Shown here: positions 1 to 8,318 of the stretch, in pieces
Layout: every line of letters begins with the position of its first letter
Position numbering within the stretch: position 1 is the stretch's first letter
Assembly: GCA_964415365.1 (NCBI GenBank)
Contig: CAYPYW010000001.1
Location: 1 to 64,000, forward strand
Reading direction: 5' to 3'
DNA from: Hydromicrobium sp964415365
GTDB lineage: Bacteria; Actinomycetota; Humimicrobiia; Humimicrobiales; Humimicrobiaceae
Length of the DNA: 64,000 bases
Position numbers and translations under genes: made by a program
The notes under the pieces: generated by a model
Told to the model about the DNA's origin: nothing
The model's database searches: none
What the model saw: only the letters and a program-made list of their open reading frames with translations

Positions 1-462
1 CGCCGTGGTCTTTCATGGGGTATTACAGGTAAAGAGCGGGAGGATTACAAAGAGCTGTTAAAGAAGTTGGGTCTGGGACTTGAAAATCGTCTTGGTATCA
101 AAGTGGGTCTGCTCTCAGGTGGGCAGAGACAGGCATTAACACTTCTTATGGCCACATTAAAAAGACCAAGACTCCTGCTTCTGGATGAGCATGCGGCGGC
201 ACTTGACCCGAGGACTGCGAGAAAAGTACTGGGATTAACCGATAGAATTGTCAAAGAGGGTAATCTAACCACCTTGATGGTAACGCATAACATGCGCGAT
301 GCTATAAATCACGGTAACAGGCTGATGATGATGTATGAGGGAAGGATTGTCCTGGATATTAAAGCTAAGGAAAAACAAAAACTTACTATTGAAGATCTAT
401 TGGTACGCTTTGAAAATGTTAGCGGTGAAGAGTTTGCAAGTGACAGGGCGCTTTTGTCTTAA
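1..462 (+). CDS. ABC transporter ATP-binding protein (COG1101 type), 5' truncated
   Basis: C-terminal about 153 residues of an ABC ATPase; the reading frame is open from base 1, so the Walker A half lies outside the window. Seen: the stretch GLGLENRL, the signature LLSGGQRQA (about residues 37-45), Walker B with catalytic Glu LLLLDEH, a D-loop ALDPRTA and the H-loop THNM. The wording of these motifs (GLGLENRL, LDEHxAALDP, MVTHNMxxA, then GNRLMMM and IEDLLxxFE) matches the COG1101 ATPase family, which pairs with a TrpX/TrpY-like substrate-binding lipoprotein and permease for amino acids or related solutes. Those partners would be upstream and cannot be seen. The substrate is therefore unknown. 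The following acetyltransferase starts about 17 bases later and may be cotranscribed. Confidence 0.85.
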   Translation, partial: RRGLSWGITGKEREDYKELLKKLGLGLENRLGIKVGLLSGGQRQALTLLMATLKRPRLLLLDEHAAALDPRTARKVLGLTDRIVKEGNLTTLMVTHNMRDAINHGNRLMMMYEGRIVLDIKAKEKQKLTIEDLLVRFENVSGEEFASDRALLS

Positions 463-479
463 AACGGGAAGACAAATTG

Positions 480-923
480 ATGATTAAAATACTTCAGGCA
501 AAAACTCAGGATATGATACAAAAGGCACATAAACTGCGGTTTGAAGTATTTGTAGAGGAGCAAAACGTTCCACCGGAACTTGAAAGTGACGAGTATGATA
601 AAACAGCTACCCATGTCATTGCTATTAACGAAGAGACTGGAGATTGTATTGGCTGTGGCAGACTGGTAATAAAGAATGGGACAGCAAAGATTGGCAGGGT
701 TGCTGTTAAAAAAAGTTATAGAAAAAAAGGTTGTGGTAAAAGAATCTGCCTGAAATTAATAGATATAGCCAGGGAAGTCAACGTAAAGGACATTATTGTA
801 AACTCACAGTTACGGGTTGCAGGCTTTTATAAAAAATTGGGTTTTAAAGAATACGGGAATATTTTTTTAGAAGCAAATATTGAACACATTTCTATGAGAC
901 TATCAAAAAAATACTTCTCTTAA
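480..923 (+). CDS. GNAT family N-acetyltransferase (ElaA/YjcF-like)
   Basis: 147-residue single-domain acetyltransferase. The N-terminal pattern RFEVFVEEQNVPPELESDEYD followed by ATHV is the signature of the ElaA/YjcF branch of GNAT enzymes. The acetyl-CoA pyrophosphate loop is visible as RKKGCGK (about residues 80-86) after the beta-4 strand IGRVAV. The C-terminal FYKKLGFKEYG is the usual GNAT helix-strand end. The acceptor substrate cannot be deduced. Start: GGGAAG at 466-471 is 8 nt from ATG 480; a TTG at 477 directly before it is also possible. It lies 17 nt after the ABC ATPase gene and is followed by a long AT-rich gap, so it probably ends that operon. Confidence 0.85.
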   Translation: MIKILQAKTQDMIQKAHKLRFEVFVEEQNVPPELESDEYDKTATHVIAINEETGDCIGCGRLVIKNGTAKIGRVAVKKSYRKKGCGKRICLKLIDIAREVNVKDIIVNSQLRVAGFYKKLGFKEYGNIFLEANIEHISMRLSKKYFS

Positions 924-1278
924 GTTAAGATCGAAGTATTTATATGCTGTTAGCTGCTTATCAGTTCAGCTCATTTCATAATCCATGCTGAATTCTAATC
1001 GTTATTAAATTGTTTTTTTAGAAATATTCTACTTAGTCTCCTTTAGAGATAGGACTCTAAGGTGATTATTTTCCATCGATTTCATAAATCAGGAAATTGC
1101 ATCCTGTTTCTATGTCTTTTGAAAAATATTCAGCACGATTTAAGCAATTTTATTTTCAAAATTATCCGTTTATAACATATAATATAAGTAGTATTGCTGA
1201 TGTATTGATAGATCTTAAAGATTATAATAACACTGAGTAGTGTGTATGAATATTGAGTAATATATATGGAGGTTCAAA
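924..1278. other. 355-bp AT-rich intergenic region
   Basis: No coding potential seen. It holds a small hairpin (CTTTAGAG at 1041-1048 pairing with CTCTAAGG at 1055-1062, one G-U pair, 6-nt loop) without a strong T-tract, which may be a weak terminator for the upstream genes. A TATAAT at 1178-1183 with a poor -35 (TTTCAA, 1154-1159) could be a promoter for the membrane protein that starts at 1279. Neither is certain. Confidence 0.4.
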
Positions 1279-2169
1279 GTGGCTGGAAATAAGGATAATA
1301 AAGGCCCGGTGGAAAGTTTTGGCGATATGGTGAAAGAATTTGGGGAAGCTATAAGTAAAATTTTCAGCGATCCCGAGCTGAAGAAAAAAGCAAAAGAATT
1401 TGCAAAGGGTGCTGAAGATTCTGCAAAGGCTTTTGGAAGAAGGTTTAAGGATGAAGGAGTAAAAGAAAAATTTAAGGATTTTGGTAAGGCTGCCCGGAAT
1501 TTTGGAAGTAGCGTATCCGATTATTTTAAAGATGATAAGGATAAAGATAAAGGTGGAGATAGAGTTGAAGATATTAGTCAAAAGGAATATGAATGGGAAA
1601 AAAGTTTAGATGAGAAAATGAAAAATTTTGGGGAGAAGGCGAAAGAAGCAGGAGAGAAATTTGGCAGGAAGATGGAAAAAGTGGGAGATAAAGCGGATAG
1701 TTACTTTAGGGATTCAAGGAGTGGAAGGATAATTGGCTATAGTTTTGCTATAATGTGGAGCATTATATTCCTCGTACTTTTTAATTTTTACTGGTCGTAT
1801 ATAGCTTATTATAATTACTATGACAGTGTATGGCACAGATACCCGCTTCTGACAGGAAATTTTAGCCAGTGGCTGCCTATCGTCTCGGCAGCTCTTATTG
1901 CATCTGTAATAGGAAATATTCTACTGATTATCTATGATGGTAATTTATTCCGCCAGATAACTCGTATTGCTCTTGATTTATTTGGTCTGGCAGCAGTAGT
2001 TTCACTGCTTGTCATATTCCCATTTGATTTTACAGTATTTCCCCGTGATTTAACTGGAATCTTAAACCCAGTTATTATTGCAGTTCTGGTGTTGATTATT
2101 ATTGGAATAGGAATAGGGACTATGGTAAGATTGATAAAATTGATTGTTAGTGCGGCAAAAGTCTCTTAA
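1279..2169 (+). CDS. Unrecognised protein: FG-rich amphipathic N-terminus plus four membrane helices
   Basis: 296 residues, family not recognised. The first about 145 residues are highly charged, predicted helical, and carry recurring Phe-Gly pairs (SFGDMVKEFG, KAFGRRF, KDFGKAARNFG, NFGEKAKEAGEKFG), sometimes exactly seven residues apart, with a Lys/Asp-rich spacer near residue 93. The pattern resembles amphipathic helices of YtxH or apolipoprotein-like proteins that lie on membranes or form coiled coils. The C-terminal half has about four hydrophobic segments (roughly residues 153-172, 196-218, 228-250, 262-285). Start: GTG 1279 is 5 nt after a strong GGAGGT (1268-1273). It stands alone between AT-rich spacers. 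A membrane-surface or envelope role is a guess. Confidence 0.7.
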   Translation: MAGNKDNKGPVESFGDMVKEFGEAISKIFSDPELKKKAKEFAKGAEDSAKAFGRRFKDEGVKEKFKDFGKAARNFGSSVSDYFKDDKDKDKGGDRVEDISQKEYEWEKSLDEKMKNFGEKAKEAGEKFGRKMEKVGDKADSYFRDSRSGRIIGYSFAIMWSIIFLVLFNFYWSYIAYYNYYDSVWHRYPLLTGNFSQWLPIVSAALIASVIGNILLIIYDGNLFRQITRIALDLFGLAAVVSLLVIFPFDFTVFPRDLTGILNPVIIAVLVLIIIGIGIGTMVRLIKLIVSAAKVS

Positions 2170-2213
2170 AAGAATTAGCTTTAAAAGGATATAATTTTTA
2201 TTGATTTTTTGGT

Positions 2214-3158
2214 ATGGAATCTGTAATTGCCTGGTTAACCGAAGATAATAACCCTTATATAAAATATTTAACCCATAAGAATATTTTAGGGAAAAAAGTA
2301 AATAAGAAAAGCTCGCCTAAAATCATTGATCATATTGCCGATTACGAAGTAGTGTCTGCTATTCTTGGTATGCAGAACAAAGAAGGCTGGTGGGGTACAG
2401 ATGCATATTCATTCAATCCTTTATATAAGAATACTTTCTGGCAGCTTTATTTTTTATCTGTAATGGGGATCACCAGAAGGATTGGTGGAATTGATAGAGC
2501 AGTCGATCTTGTAGTAAGCCATATTCAAAAAGATGATGGTTCTTTTTCATCAGGTTCCAGGTATTCAGGAAATTTATGTTGTATGGAAGGTATCTCTCTG
2601 GAAATGCTTCTTCGTCTCGGGTATGTTGATTATGATTTTACAAAAAAAGCCGTTGATTTTATAAATAATCTGGTATATCGCGAATCCTTCAGATGTAAAT
2701 ACAGGCAAAATCTAAGATGCCCCTGGGGTGCCATAAAAATTCTTAAGGCATATAATTTAATACCCGCCAGATATATTGATGAAAAAATAGAATCCACCAA
2801 AAAGAAGGCTCTGGATTTTTTAGTTAAATACGATATTGTTGAAGCCAGTTATCCACGGAAAAAAGAGAGAAGCAATCACTGGTTTATGTTTGGTTATCCA
2901 AGAAGTTATCGCAGCGATATTCTGGAATTAGTTTCTGCAGTTATAGATGGTGGGTGTAGCAAGAACAGCCATAATGTTAAGAGAGCACTTGATTATATTT
3001 TATCCAAGAGGTTAGCCGATGGGACATGGAGGATGGAGTATTCACTTAATGGTAGAATGCTTGTAGATATAGAAAAAAAGAATAAGCCAAGCAAATGGAT
3101 TACTTATTTTGCATTAAAAACTCTCTATAAAAGCAAATATTTAGAGAAAAAAGAATGA
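2214..3158 (+). CDS. Terpenoid cyclase/prenyltransferase-like alpha-alpha toroid protein
   Basis: 314 residues. It has repeated QNKEGWWG / KDDGSFSS / LADGTWRM type segments (G-x-W or G-x-F after an acidic pair) spaced along the chain. This is the QW-like repeat pattern of the squalene-cyclase/prenyltransferase alpha-alpha-barrel fold. A short Cys-containing stretch (GNLCCMEG) and a His-Trp-rich segment (SNHWFMFGYPR) are present. No DxDD or DCTAE cyclase motif is visible, so it is probably not a squalene or hopene cyclase. Many bacterial proteins of this shape have unknown roles. The last 4 bases overlap the DUF362 gene (ATGA), so the two are translationally coupled. The start ATG 2214 has no good Shine-Dalgarno and is less certain than the frame. 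Confidence 0.7.
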   Translation: MESVIAWLTEDNNPYIKYLTHKNILGKKVNKKSSPKIIDHIADYEVVSAILGMQNKEGWWGTDAYSFNPLYKNTFWQLYFLSVMGITRRIGGIDRAVDLVVSHIQKDDGSFSSGSRYSGNLCCMEGISLEMLLRLGYVDYDFTKKAVDFINNLVYRESFRCKYRQNLRCPWGAIKILKAYNLIPARYIDEKIESTKKKALDFLVKYDIVEASYPRKKERSNHWFMFGYPRSYRSDILELVSAVIDGGCSKNSHNVKRALDYILSKRLADGTWRMEYSLNGRMLVDIEKKNKPSKWITYFALKTLYKSKYLEKKE

Positions 3159-4390
3159 ATAATAAGGCTGGCAGAGTTGGTATTGTAAAATGCAGTGACT
3201 ACGATAAAGAGAATCTAAAAGAAGCTATTAACAAATGTGTTGACCTTATAGGTGGTTTTGAAAAATTTTTAAATCCCCGGAGTAAAATCATAATAAAACC
3301 CAATTTACTTTTACCGGCTGCACCCGAGAAGGCAATAACCACACATCCTTTGTTTATGGAAGCTGTAATTGAAAATATTATTGACATTACGGGCAGCAGT
3401 AAGAATATTTTAATTGCTGACAGTTTTGGTCCTGCAACTCCATATAATAAAGCGGGAATGGAGAAAGTTTACAGTACTACAGGTATCCTGGATGTTGCAA
3501 AAAGAACAGGATGCAGATTGAATTACTCTACTGAATATGAATGTTTGTCCAACAAGGAAGGCCGGATTCTGAAGAGAATAGAAGTTATAAAACCAGTAAT
3601 TGAAGCTGATGCAGTAATCAATCTCCCCAAGTTTAAAACCCATAATCTAACGGTTATAAGCGGAGCAATAAAGAATATGTTCGGTGTAGTTCCTGGACTT
3701 ACCAAGGTGGGGTATCACCTGAGGTTTGACGACTTTGAAAAATTTTCGGGCATGCTTCTGGATATAGTATCTTTTATTAAACCGACTTTAAATATTATGG
3801 ATGGAATTTGGGGAATAGAGGGAGAGGGGCCTGGCAGGAGAGGAACTCCCAGGAAAATAGGGTTGGTACTGGCCAGTGATGACTCTGTTTCAATGGATAT
3901 TATTATGAGCAAGATAATGAATATTGATCAGAGATTCAATCCTTTATTGAAGGTTTTAAAAGAATGGAATATTGAATCGTACAAAGGTAATAATATTGAA
4001 GTATTAGGAGAAAAACTGTCCGATGTTATAATCTATGATTTCAAGCTTCCTAGAAGTATTGGTCAGAAGAGACTTATCTCAAACAATTTTATAAGCACCT
4101 ATATTCTGCCACTGGTCAGAAATTCGTTAAATCCTTATATGTATGTAGACTACGATAAGTGTAACTTATGTATGATCTGTAAGAATATTTGTCCCCAGAA
4201 CTCTATATCATCGAGTAATAACAAGATCAAATTTAATCACAGGACATGTATTAGGTGTTTTTGCTGCAGTGAGATGTGTATGGAAGGAGCTATTGGTATT
4301 AAGTATCCGTTCCTGGGAAATTTGATTTCTAATAGACTGGGAATGTCGGGTAAATTGAGTAAGAAAAGAAAAATATCAGGTACCTTTTAA
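3155..4390 (+). CDS. DUF362 domain protein with C-terminal 2x[4Fe-4S] ferredoxin domain
   Basis: 411 residues. The N-terminal about 300 residues are a DUF362 domain: IIIKPNLLLPAAPEKAITTH, then NLPKFKTHNLTVISGAIKNM and MDGIWGIEGEGPG are the conserved blocks of that family. The C-terminus carries two clustered cysteine motifs, CNLCMICKNICP and CIRCFCCSEMC, expected to bind two [4Fe-4S] clusters. DUF362-ferredoxin proteins are widespread in anaerobes but have no settled function; the ferredoxin part suggests electron transfer. The gene overlaps the upstream toroid-protein gene by 4 bp, so the pair may form a unit. Its 3' end runs 15 bp into the convergent hydrolase gene. Confidence 0.85.
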   Translation: MNNKAGRVGIVKCSDYDKENLKEAINKCVDLIGGFEKFLNPRSKIIIKPNLLLPAAPEKAITTHPLFMEAVIENIIDITGSSKNILIADSFGPATPYNKAGMEKVYSTTGILDVAKRTGCRLNYSTEYECLSNKEGRILKRIEVIKPVIEADAVINLPKFKTHNLTVISGAIKNMFGVVPGLTKVGYHLRFDDFEKFSGMLLDIVSFIKPTLNIMDGIWGIEGEGPGRRGTPRKIGLVLASDDSVSMDIIMSKIMNIDQRFNPLLKVLKEWNIESYKGNNIEVLGEKLSDVIIYDFKLPRSIGQKRLISNNFISTYILPLVRNSLNPYMYVDYDKCNLCMICKNICPQNSISSSNNKIKFNHRTCIRCFCCSEMCMEGAIGIKYPFLGNLISNRLGMSGKLSKKRKISGTF

Positions 4391-5389
4391 GAAATTATTA
4401 ATTTCTTTTATAATCTTTTTATTGGTCAGGATTTTACTGGAATGCAATTTGTTAAGCCAGTAGATTTTTGGTTTTCCCAGCTCTGTCCATAACTGCTTTG
4501 TTGATTCTTTAGAAAAATAAAAATCAAATTTGGAATTAATCATCAGTACCCTTTCAGGTTTGATTCTGTGAGCAAAAGCCAGAGGATCGCATAAGAAGCA
4601 CATTTTTGTTGTCACTTTTTTCAAGTCGGGCAGGCTTTTAAGATCCATTCTTATTTTTTCGTGTTTTATTTCTTTAATTTTTTCTAAAAAGATAGGAAAG
4701 CCGGAATAGATCTCTCTACATGCTTCTCTAGTTGTCTTATCTTTATATTTCTTTTCTCCGTAAGTACAGTTACCCTTTAAGACAAATCTTAAGATTCCTT
4801 TCCAGTGGATTTCTTCCCAATTTCCACCGCCAATTACAAAAATACCCTTGCTTATCCGTTTATCATTGGCCATTGTAATTAACGAAACCATACTCCCCAG
4901 GCTTACACCACAGATATAGATTTTTTTAAAAGTAAGAATTTTTGAAAGGATGCTTATTAGTTTTTTAATATCAACCACGCTTTGATGGAAAAATTGAAGA
5001 GTTGCCACATCATCAAAATATGTCAATCTCTCACCACTTTTTTCACCCTCTGGAGCTCTGTTTAAGTGGAACGGCAGGTTTACGAAGGCACAGGATAAGT
5101 TATTTTTATTCATTTTATCAATGAAGCGATAATAGTTATCCATGCTTCGATTTTTGCTTGAAAATCCATGAATGAGTATTAGAATCCGGTTGTTTTCTGG
5201 GTCGGCTGTATTTTTTTTACATTCATCTTTATTCAAAAAAAGCTGGACATTTACTCTATCGTTCACTTTTATTCCTGTTGTGTAAGGTGAATGGTAGGTC
5301 AGTATGTATTCTTTGATGCGTGCATTTTTTTGCTCTACTTCTTCTAAATTATAATTAAGTTCTTTATGGTTATAGTGATATAATTCCAT
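4376..5389 (-). CDS. Alpha/beta hydrolase family protein
   Basis: 337 residues on the minus strand. The alpha/beta-hydrolase landmarks are an oxyanion-type strand ILILIHGFSSKNRSMD (about residues 90-105), a nucleophile elbow GVSLGSM with Ser in the G-x-S-x-G context, and a late Asp/His region ending in LHSSK. No signal peptide is visible, so it is probably cytoplasmic. The substrate cannot be predicted; the long N-terminal extension before the first core strand is like that of some esterases or acyltransferases. Its 3' end overlaps the DUF362 gene by 15 bp in convergent orientation, so the two transcripts must overlap. Confidence 0.8.
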   Translation of the reverse strand: MELYHYNHKELNYNLEEVEQKNARIKEYILTYHSPYTTGIKVNDRVNVQLFLNKDECKKNTADPENNRILILIHGFSSKNRSMDNYYRFIDKMNKNNLSCAFVNLPFHLNRAPEGEKSGERLTYFDDVATLQFFHQSVVDIKKLISILSKILTFKKIYICGVSLGSMVSLITMANDKRISKGIFVIGGGNWEEIHWKGILRFVLKGNCTYGEKKYKDKTTREACREIYSGFPIFLEKIKEIKHEKIRMDLKSLPDLKKVTTKMCFLCDPLAFAHRIKPERVLMINSKFDFYFSKESTKQLWTELGKPKIYWLNKLHSSKILTNKKIIKEINNFLKGT

Positions 5390-5582
5390 AATTTATTATG
5401 GCCGGTTGATTATGGCCACAGTTTTAAATAGTTTTTTAATTTGTATTAACTTTTTATTTCGACGTGACTAGCAAATATTAACAAAAGATTTTTTTATTTA
5501 AAATATATTAAAAATAATTTTTATAATATGTATAATAGAAATAGCATTAAAAAGTCTTTGTTTCAAGATACAGGAGGATTTT

Positions 5583-5900
5583 ATGAGCAATAACGAATCA
5601 GGAACCATAAAAGGTATTTTTATAGGATTTACTCTGGGATTTGTAGCAGGAGCAGTTACAGCACTATTTTTGACCACTAAAACCGGTGAAGAATTAAGGG
5701 ATGATATAAAAAAAATGGCAAAGGACATAGCGAACAAAGTTGAAGAGAAAGCGAGCAAGATTAAAAATATAACCAAAGATAAATACATTGAAATAATAAA
5801 TAGTGTTGTATCGGGTTATGAAAAAGTGAAAGACCTTACTGAAAAAGAGATAGAGTTTATAAAGAAAATAATAGCCGAACAAAAAGATATAGCGAAATAA
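5583..5900 (+). CDS. YtxH domain-containing protein
   Basis: 105 residues. It has one hydrophobic Gly/Ala-rich segment near the N-terminus (GIFIGFTLGFVAGAVTALFL, about residues 9-28), then TKTGEELRDDIKK, the hallmark of YtxH proteins, then a charged helical tail with heptad spacing. YtxH proteins are small membrane-anchored helical proteins often linked to general stress; the exact role is unknown. The start ATG 5583 follows a strong AGGAGG (5572-5577) by 5 nt. Two TATAAT hexamers lie upstream (5522-5527 and 5531-5536) without a good -35. Confidence 0.8.
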   Translation: MSNNESGTIKGIFIGFTLGFVAGAVTALFLTTKTGEELRDDIKKMAKDIANKVEEKASKIKNITKDKYIEIINSVVSGYEKVKDLTEKEIEFIKKIIAEQKDIAK

Positions 5901-6005
5901 TTAAAACTTTTATCTGTGGCTAATTATATTTAAGTCCTTTGTCCCATCATAAAATTTATAATTTCCACTACTATAGGATAATCATTACTTGGAAAGGGTA
6001 GTAAA

Positions 6006-6221
6006 ATGGCAAGAGTCAAGGAGACATATCCGGTTCTGGGTATGACCTGTGCCTCATGTGTGAGGAAAATAGAATCAGTACTCGGGAAGACTGAGGGAAT
6101 AACCGAAGCCGCAGTTAATTTTGCATCGGAGAAAGTAACCATTGAATATGATAATGATAAGATTAATCTGGAAAAGATAGAAAAAATAATAAAGAGCCTG
6201 GGTTACGAGCTGGTTACTTGA
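6006..6221 (+). CDS. copZ: Heavy-metal-associated (CopZ-like) copper chaperone domain
   Basis: 71 residues, essentially one HMA domain. The metal-binding loop is GMTCASC (about residues 12-18) with both cysteines of the CxxC, followed by VRKIESVL and the second half VTIEYDNDKINLEKIEKIIKSLGYELV. It would bind Cu(I) and pass it to the P-type ATPase encoded next. It ends at a TGA that is in the same reading frame as the ATPase, with no other stop in the 36 bases between them. It may therefore be the natural N-terminal domain of the ATPase, separated by one stop codon. Whether it works only as a free chaperone or also as a readthrough fusion cannot be told from sequence. Confidence 0.85.
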   Translation: MARVKETYPVLGMTCASCVRKIESVLGKTEGITEAAVNFASEKVTIEYDNDKINLEKIEKIIKSLGYELVT

Positions 6222-6263
6222 GTTTACCTTCCTTCACTCTTCTATAGAGCAAATAATTTGGTT

Positions 6264-8303
6264 ATGGAGAAGAAAAATAAACTTAGTCTGGAAGAAAAAA
6301 AAGAACTTATAGAAAAACGCATTCAGAAGAAACTTCTACAGAAACTGGCGATAGGAGCTTTTCTTGCTGTGGTTATATTGTTGTTTTCCCTGAATATAAT
6401 ACCTGGGTTTTCTTCACTTTCGATTAAAATAAGATATATCATCATTTTTATTTTGGCATGTCCGGTTCAGATATGGGTGGGTTCCCAATTCTACAGTGGA
6501 CTGGTTTCGGTTTTCAGGTATAAAACGGCGGATATGAACACCCTTGTTGCTGTTGGAACTCTTTCCGCTTTTATTTACAGCGCTGCTGTAACCTTTTTTC
6601 TGGATTATTTCATAAGCATTGGGATTGAGCCGCATATATACTTTGACACTGCGGCGATAATTATCGTCCTGATACTTCTGGGAAGATTTTTTGAAGCGAG
6701 ATCTAAAGGCAGTGCTTCCAGTGCAATTAGAAAGCTTTTAAAACTGAGAGCATTGAAAGCTACTATAATTAAAAATGGGAGGGAAGAAGAAGTCGATGTA
6801 GATGATTTAGTAATAGGCGATATAGTTTTGGTTAAGCCGGGGGAAAAGATACCTGTGGATGGGATGATAACAGAAGGTAGTTCTGCTGTAGATGAATCTA
6901 TGGTTACCGGAGAATCGATACCGGTAGATAAGGAACCTGGAAATGAGGTGATCGGTTCCACTATAAATCTGACCGGCTTTTTAAAATTCAGGGCAACCAG
7001 GGTAGGTAAGGATACATTTCTAAGTCAGATGATAAAACTGGTAGAAGAGGCTCAGGCTTCCAAGGCTCCTATACAGAGGTTAGCGGACAGGGTTGCCAGT
7101 TATTTCGTACCTGTAGTTATCCTGATAGCAGTGACCACTTTTATTGTTTGGTTTATATGGGGACCTAAGCCTTCTATAACTTTTGCTCTGGTCAATTTTG
7201 TTTCAGTACTTATTATAGCCTGTCCCTGTGCCCTTGGGCTTGCCACACCAACTGCTATAGTTGTTGGTACCGGTAAGGGTGCGGAAAACGGGATATTAAT
7301 AAAAGATGCTTCCAGCCTGGAGATTGCTCATAAGTTGAATACCATAATATTTGATAAGACCGGAACCCTTACCAGGGGTGAACCAGAAGTAAAAGAAATA
7401 ATTGTAGATAAGAAAAATTTTGCAGGGACGGATAAGGAGTTACTGCGTATCGCAGCTAGTTCAGAACTTTATTCTGAGCATCCTCTGGGGAAGGCAATGG
7501 TAAAGGAAGCAAGGGGTATCGGCTTGAGATTAAATGAACCGCAGGAGTTTAAATCTATAGCCGGTAAAGGTATAAGGGCAAAGGTAAATGGAAAAGAGAT
7601 CATTAAGGGGAATATGAAATTAATGATAGAAAACAAGATCCCATTGGCTAACCTGGAAGAGACGGGACGTAATATCTCAAAAAGGGGGCTCACTCCTGTA
7701 TTTATTTCTATTGATAATAAACCTGCCGGAATTATAGCTATTGCAGACAGTTTGAAAAATAATGCCCCGGAGGTTATATCAGGATTGAAAAAGCTGGGGC
7801 TGGAAGTGGTGATGATCACCGGTGATAATAGAAACACAGCTCAGGCTATAGGGGAGAAGGCAGGTATTGAAAAGGTGATTTCGGAAGTTCTTCCGGAGCA
7901 AAAAGCAGAAGAGATTAAGAAATTTCAGAAAGAAGGTAAAATTGTGGCAATGGTTGGAGATGGTATAAATGATGCTCCTGCACTGGCCCAATCAGATATA
8001 GGAATAGCTATTGGAACCGGAACTGACATAGCTCTGGAATCAAGTAAAATTACCCTGGTCAAGGGAAACCTGAAGGGCGTACTTATGGCAATAGTGCTTT
8101 CCAGAAATACGGTGAGAGTAATAAGGCAGAATCTGTTCTGGGCATTTTTTTACAATTTGATATTGATCCCGGTAGCAGCAGGAGTACTTTATCCCTTTTT
8201 TGGAATACTCATAAGCCCGGTATACGCTGCAGCAGCTATGGCTTTTAGCAGCATTTCTGTAGTAAGCAATTCATTAAGGCTGAGAAGATTATCATTAAAG
8301 TAA
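6264..8303 (+). CDS. copA: Copper-translocating P1B-type ATPase CopA (no N-terminal HMA)
   Basis: About 679 residues. It exports Cu(I) across the cytoplasmic membrane using ATP. Seen: transmembrane Cu site CPCALG (around residue 320), phosphorylation motif DKTGTLT (Asp near 364), the nucleotide-binding HPLGKAM motif, the hinge GDGINDAP (around 565), an actuator TGES region, and about eight hydrophobic segments. CopA proteins normally carry one or two HMA domains at the N-terminus; here the HMA is a separate 71-residue reading frame just upstream and in phase. Start: ATG 6264 is used; TTG 6258 is an in-frame alternative. No clear Shine-Dalgarno precedes either, which fits coupling to the HMA gene. 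The next gene begins 15 nt after the stop. Confidence 0.93.
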   Translation: MEKKNKLSLEEKKELIEKRIQKKLLQKLAIGAFLAVVILLFSLNIIPGFSSLSIKIRYIIIFILACPVQIWVGSQFYSGLVSVFRYKTADMNTLVAVGTLSAFIYSAAVTFFLDYFISIGIEPHIYFDTAAIIIVLILLGRFFEARSKGSASSAIRKLLKLRALKATIIKNGREEEVDVDDLVIGDIVLVKPGEKIPVDGMITEGSSAVDESMVTGESIPVDKEPGNEVIGSTINLTGFLKFRATRVGKDTFLSQMIKLVEEAQASKAPIQRLADRVASYFVPVVILIAVTTFIVWFIWGPKPSITFALVNFVSVLIIACPCALGLATPTAIVVGTGKGAENGILIKDASSLEIAHKLNTIIFDKTGTLTRGEPEVKEIIVDKKNFAGTDKELLRIAASSELYSEHPLGKAMVKEARGIGLRLNEPQEFKSIAGKGIRAKVNGKEIIKGNMKLMIENKIPLANLEETGRNISKRGLTPVFISIDNKPAGIIAIADSLKNNAPEVISGLKKLGLEVVMITGDNRNTAQAIGEKAGIEKVISEVLPEQKAEEIKKFQKEGKIVAMVGDGINDAPALAQSDIGIAIGTGTDIALESSKITLVKGNLKGVLMAIVLSRNTVRVIRQNLFWAFFYNLILIPVAAGVLYPFFGILISPVYAAAAMAFSSISVVSNSLRLRRLSLK

Positions 8304-8318
8304 ATAGAAGGATTTACA

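Noticed and set aside
6219..6221. TGA as a sense codon (alternative genetic code)
   Set aside because: TGA ends several other well-delimited genes in the window (for example the toroid-protein gene, murE, ftsA and cpgS), so the standard code applies.
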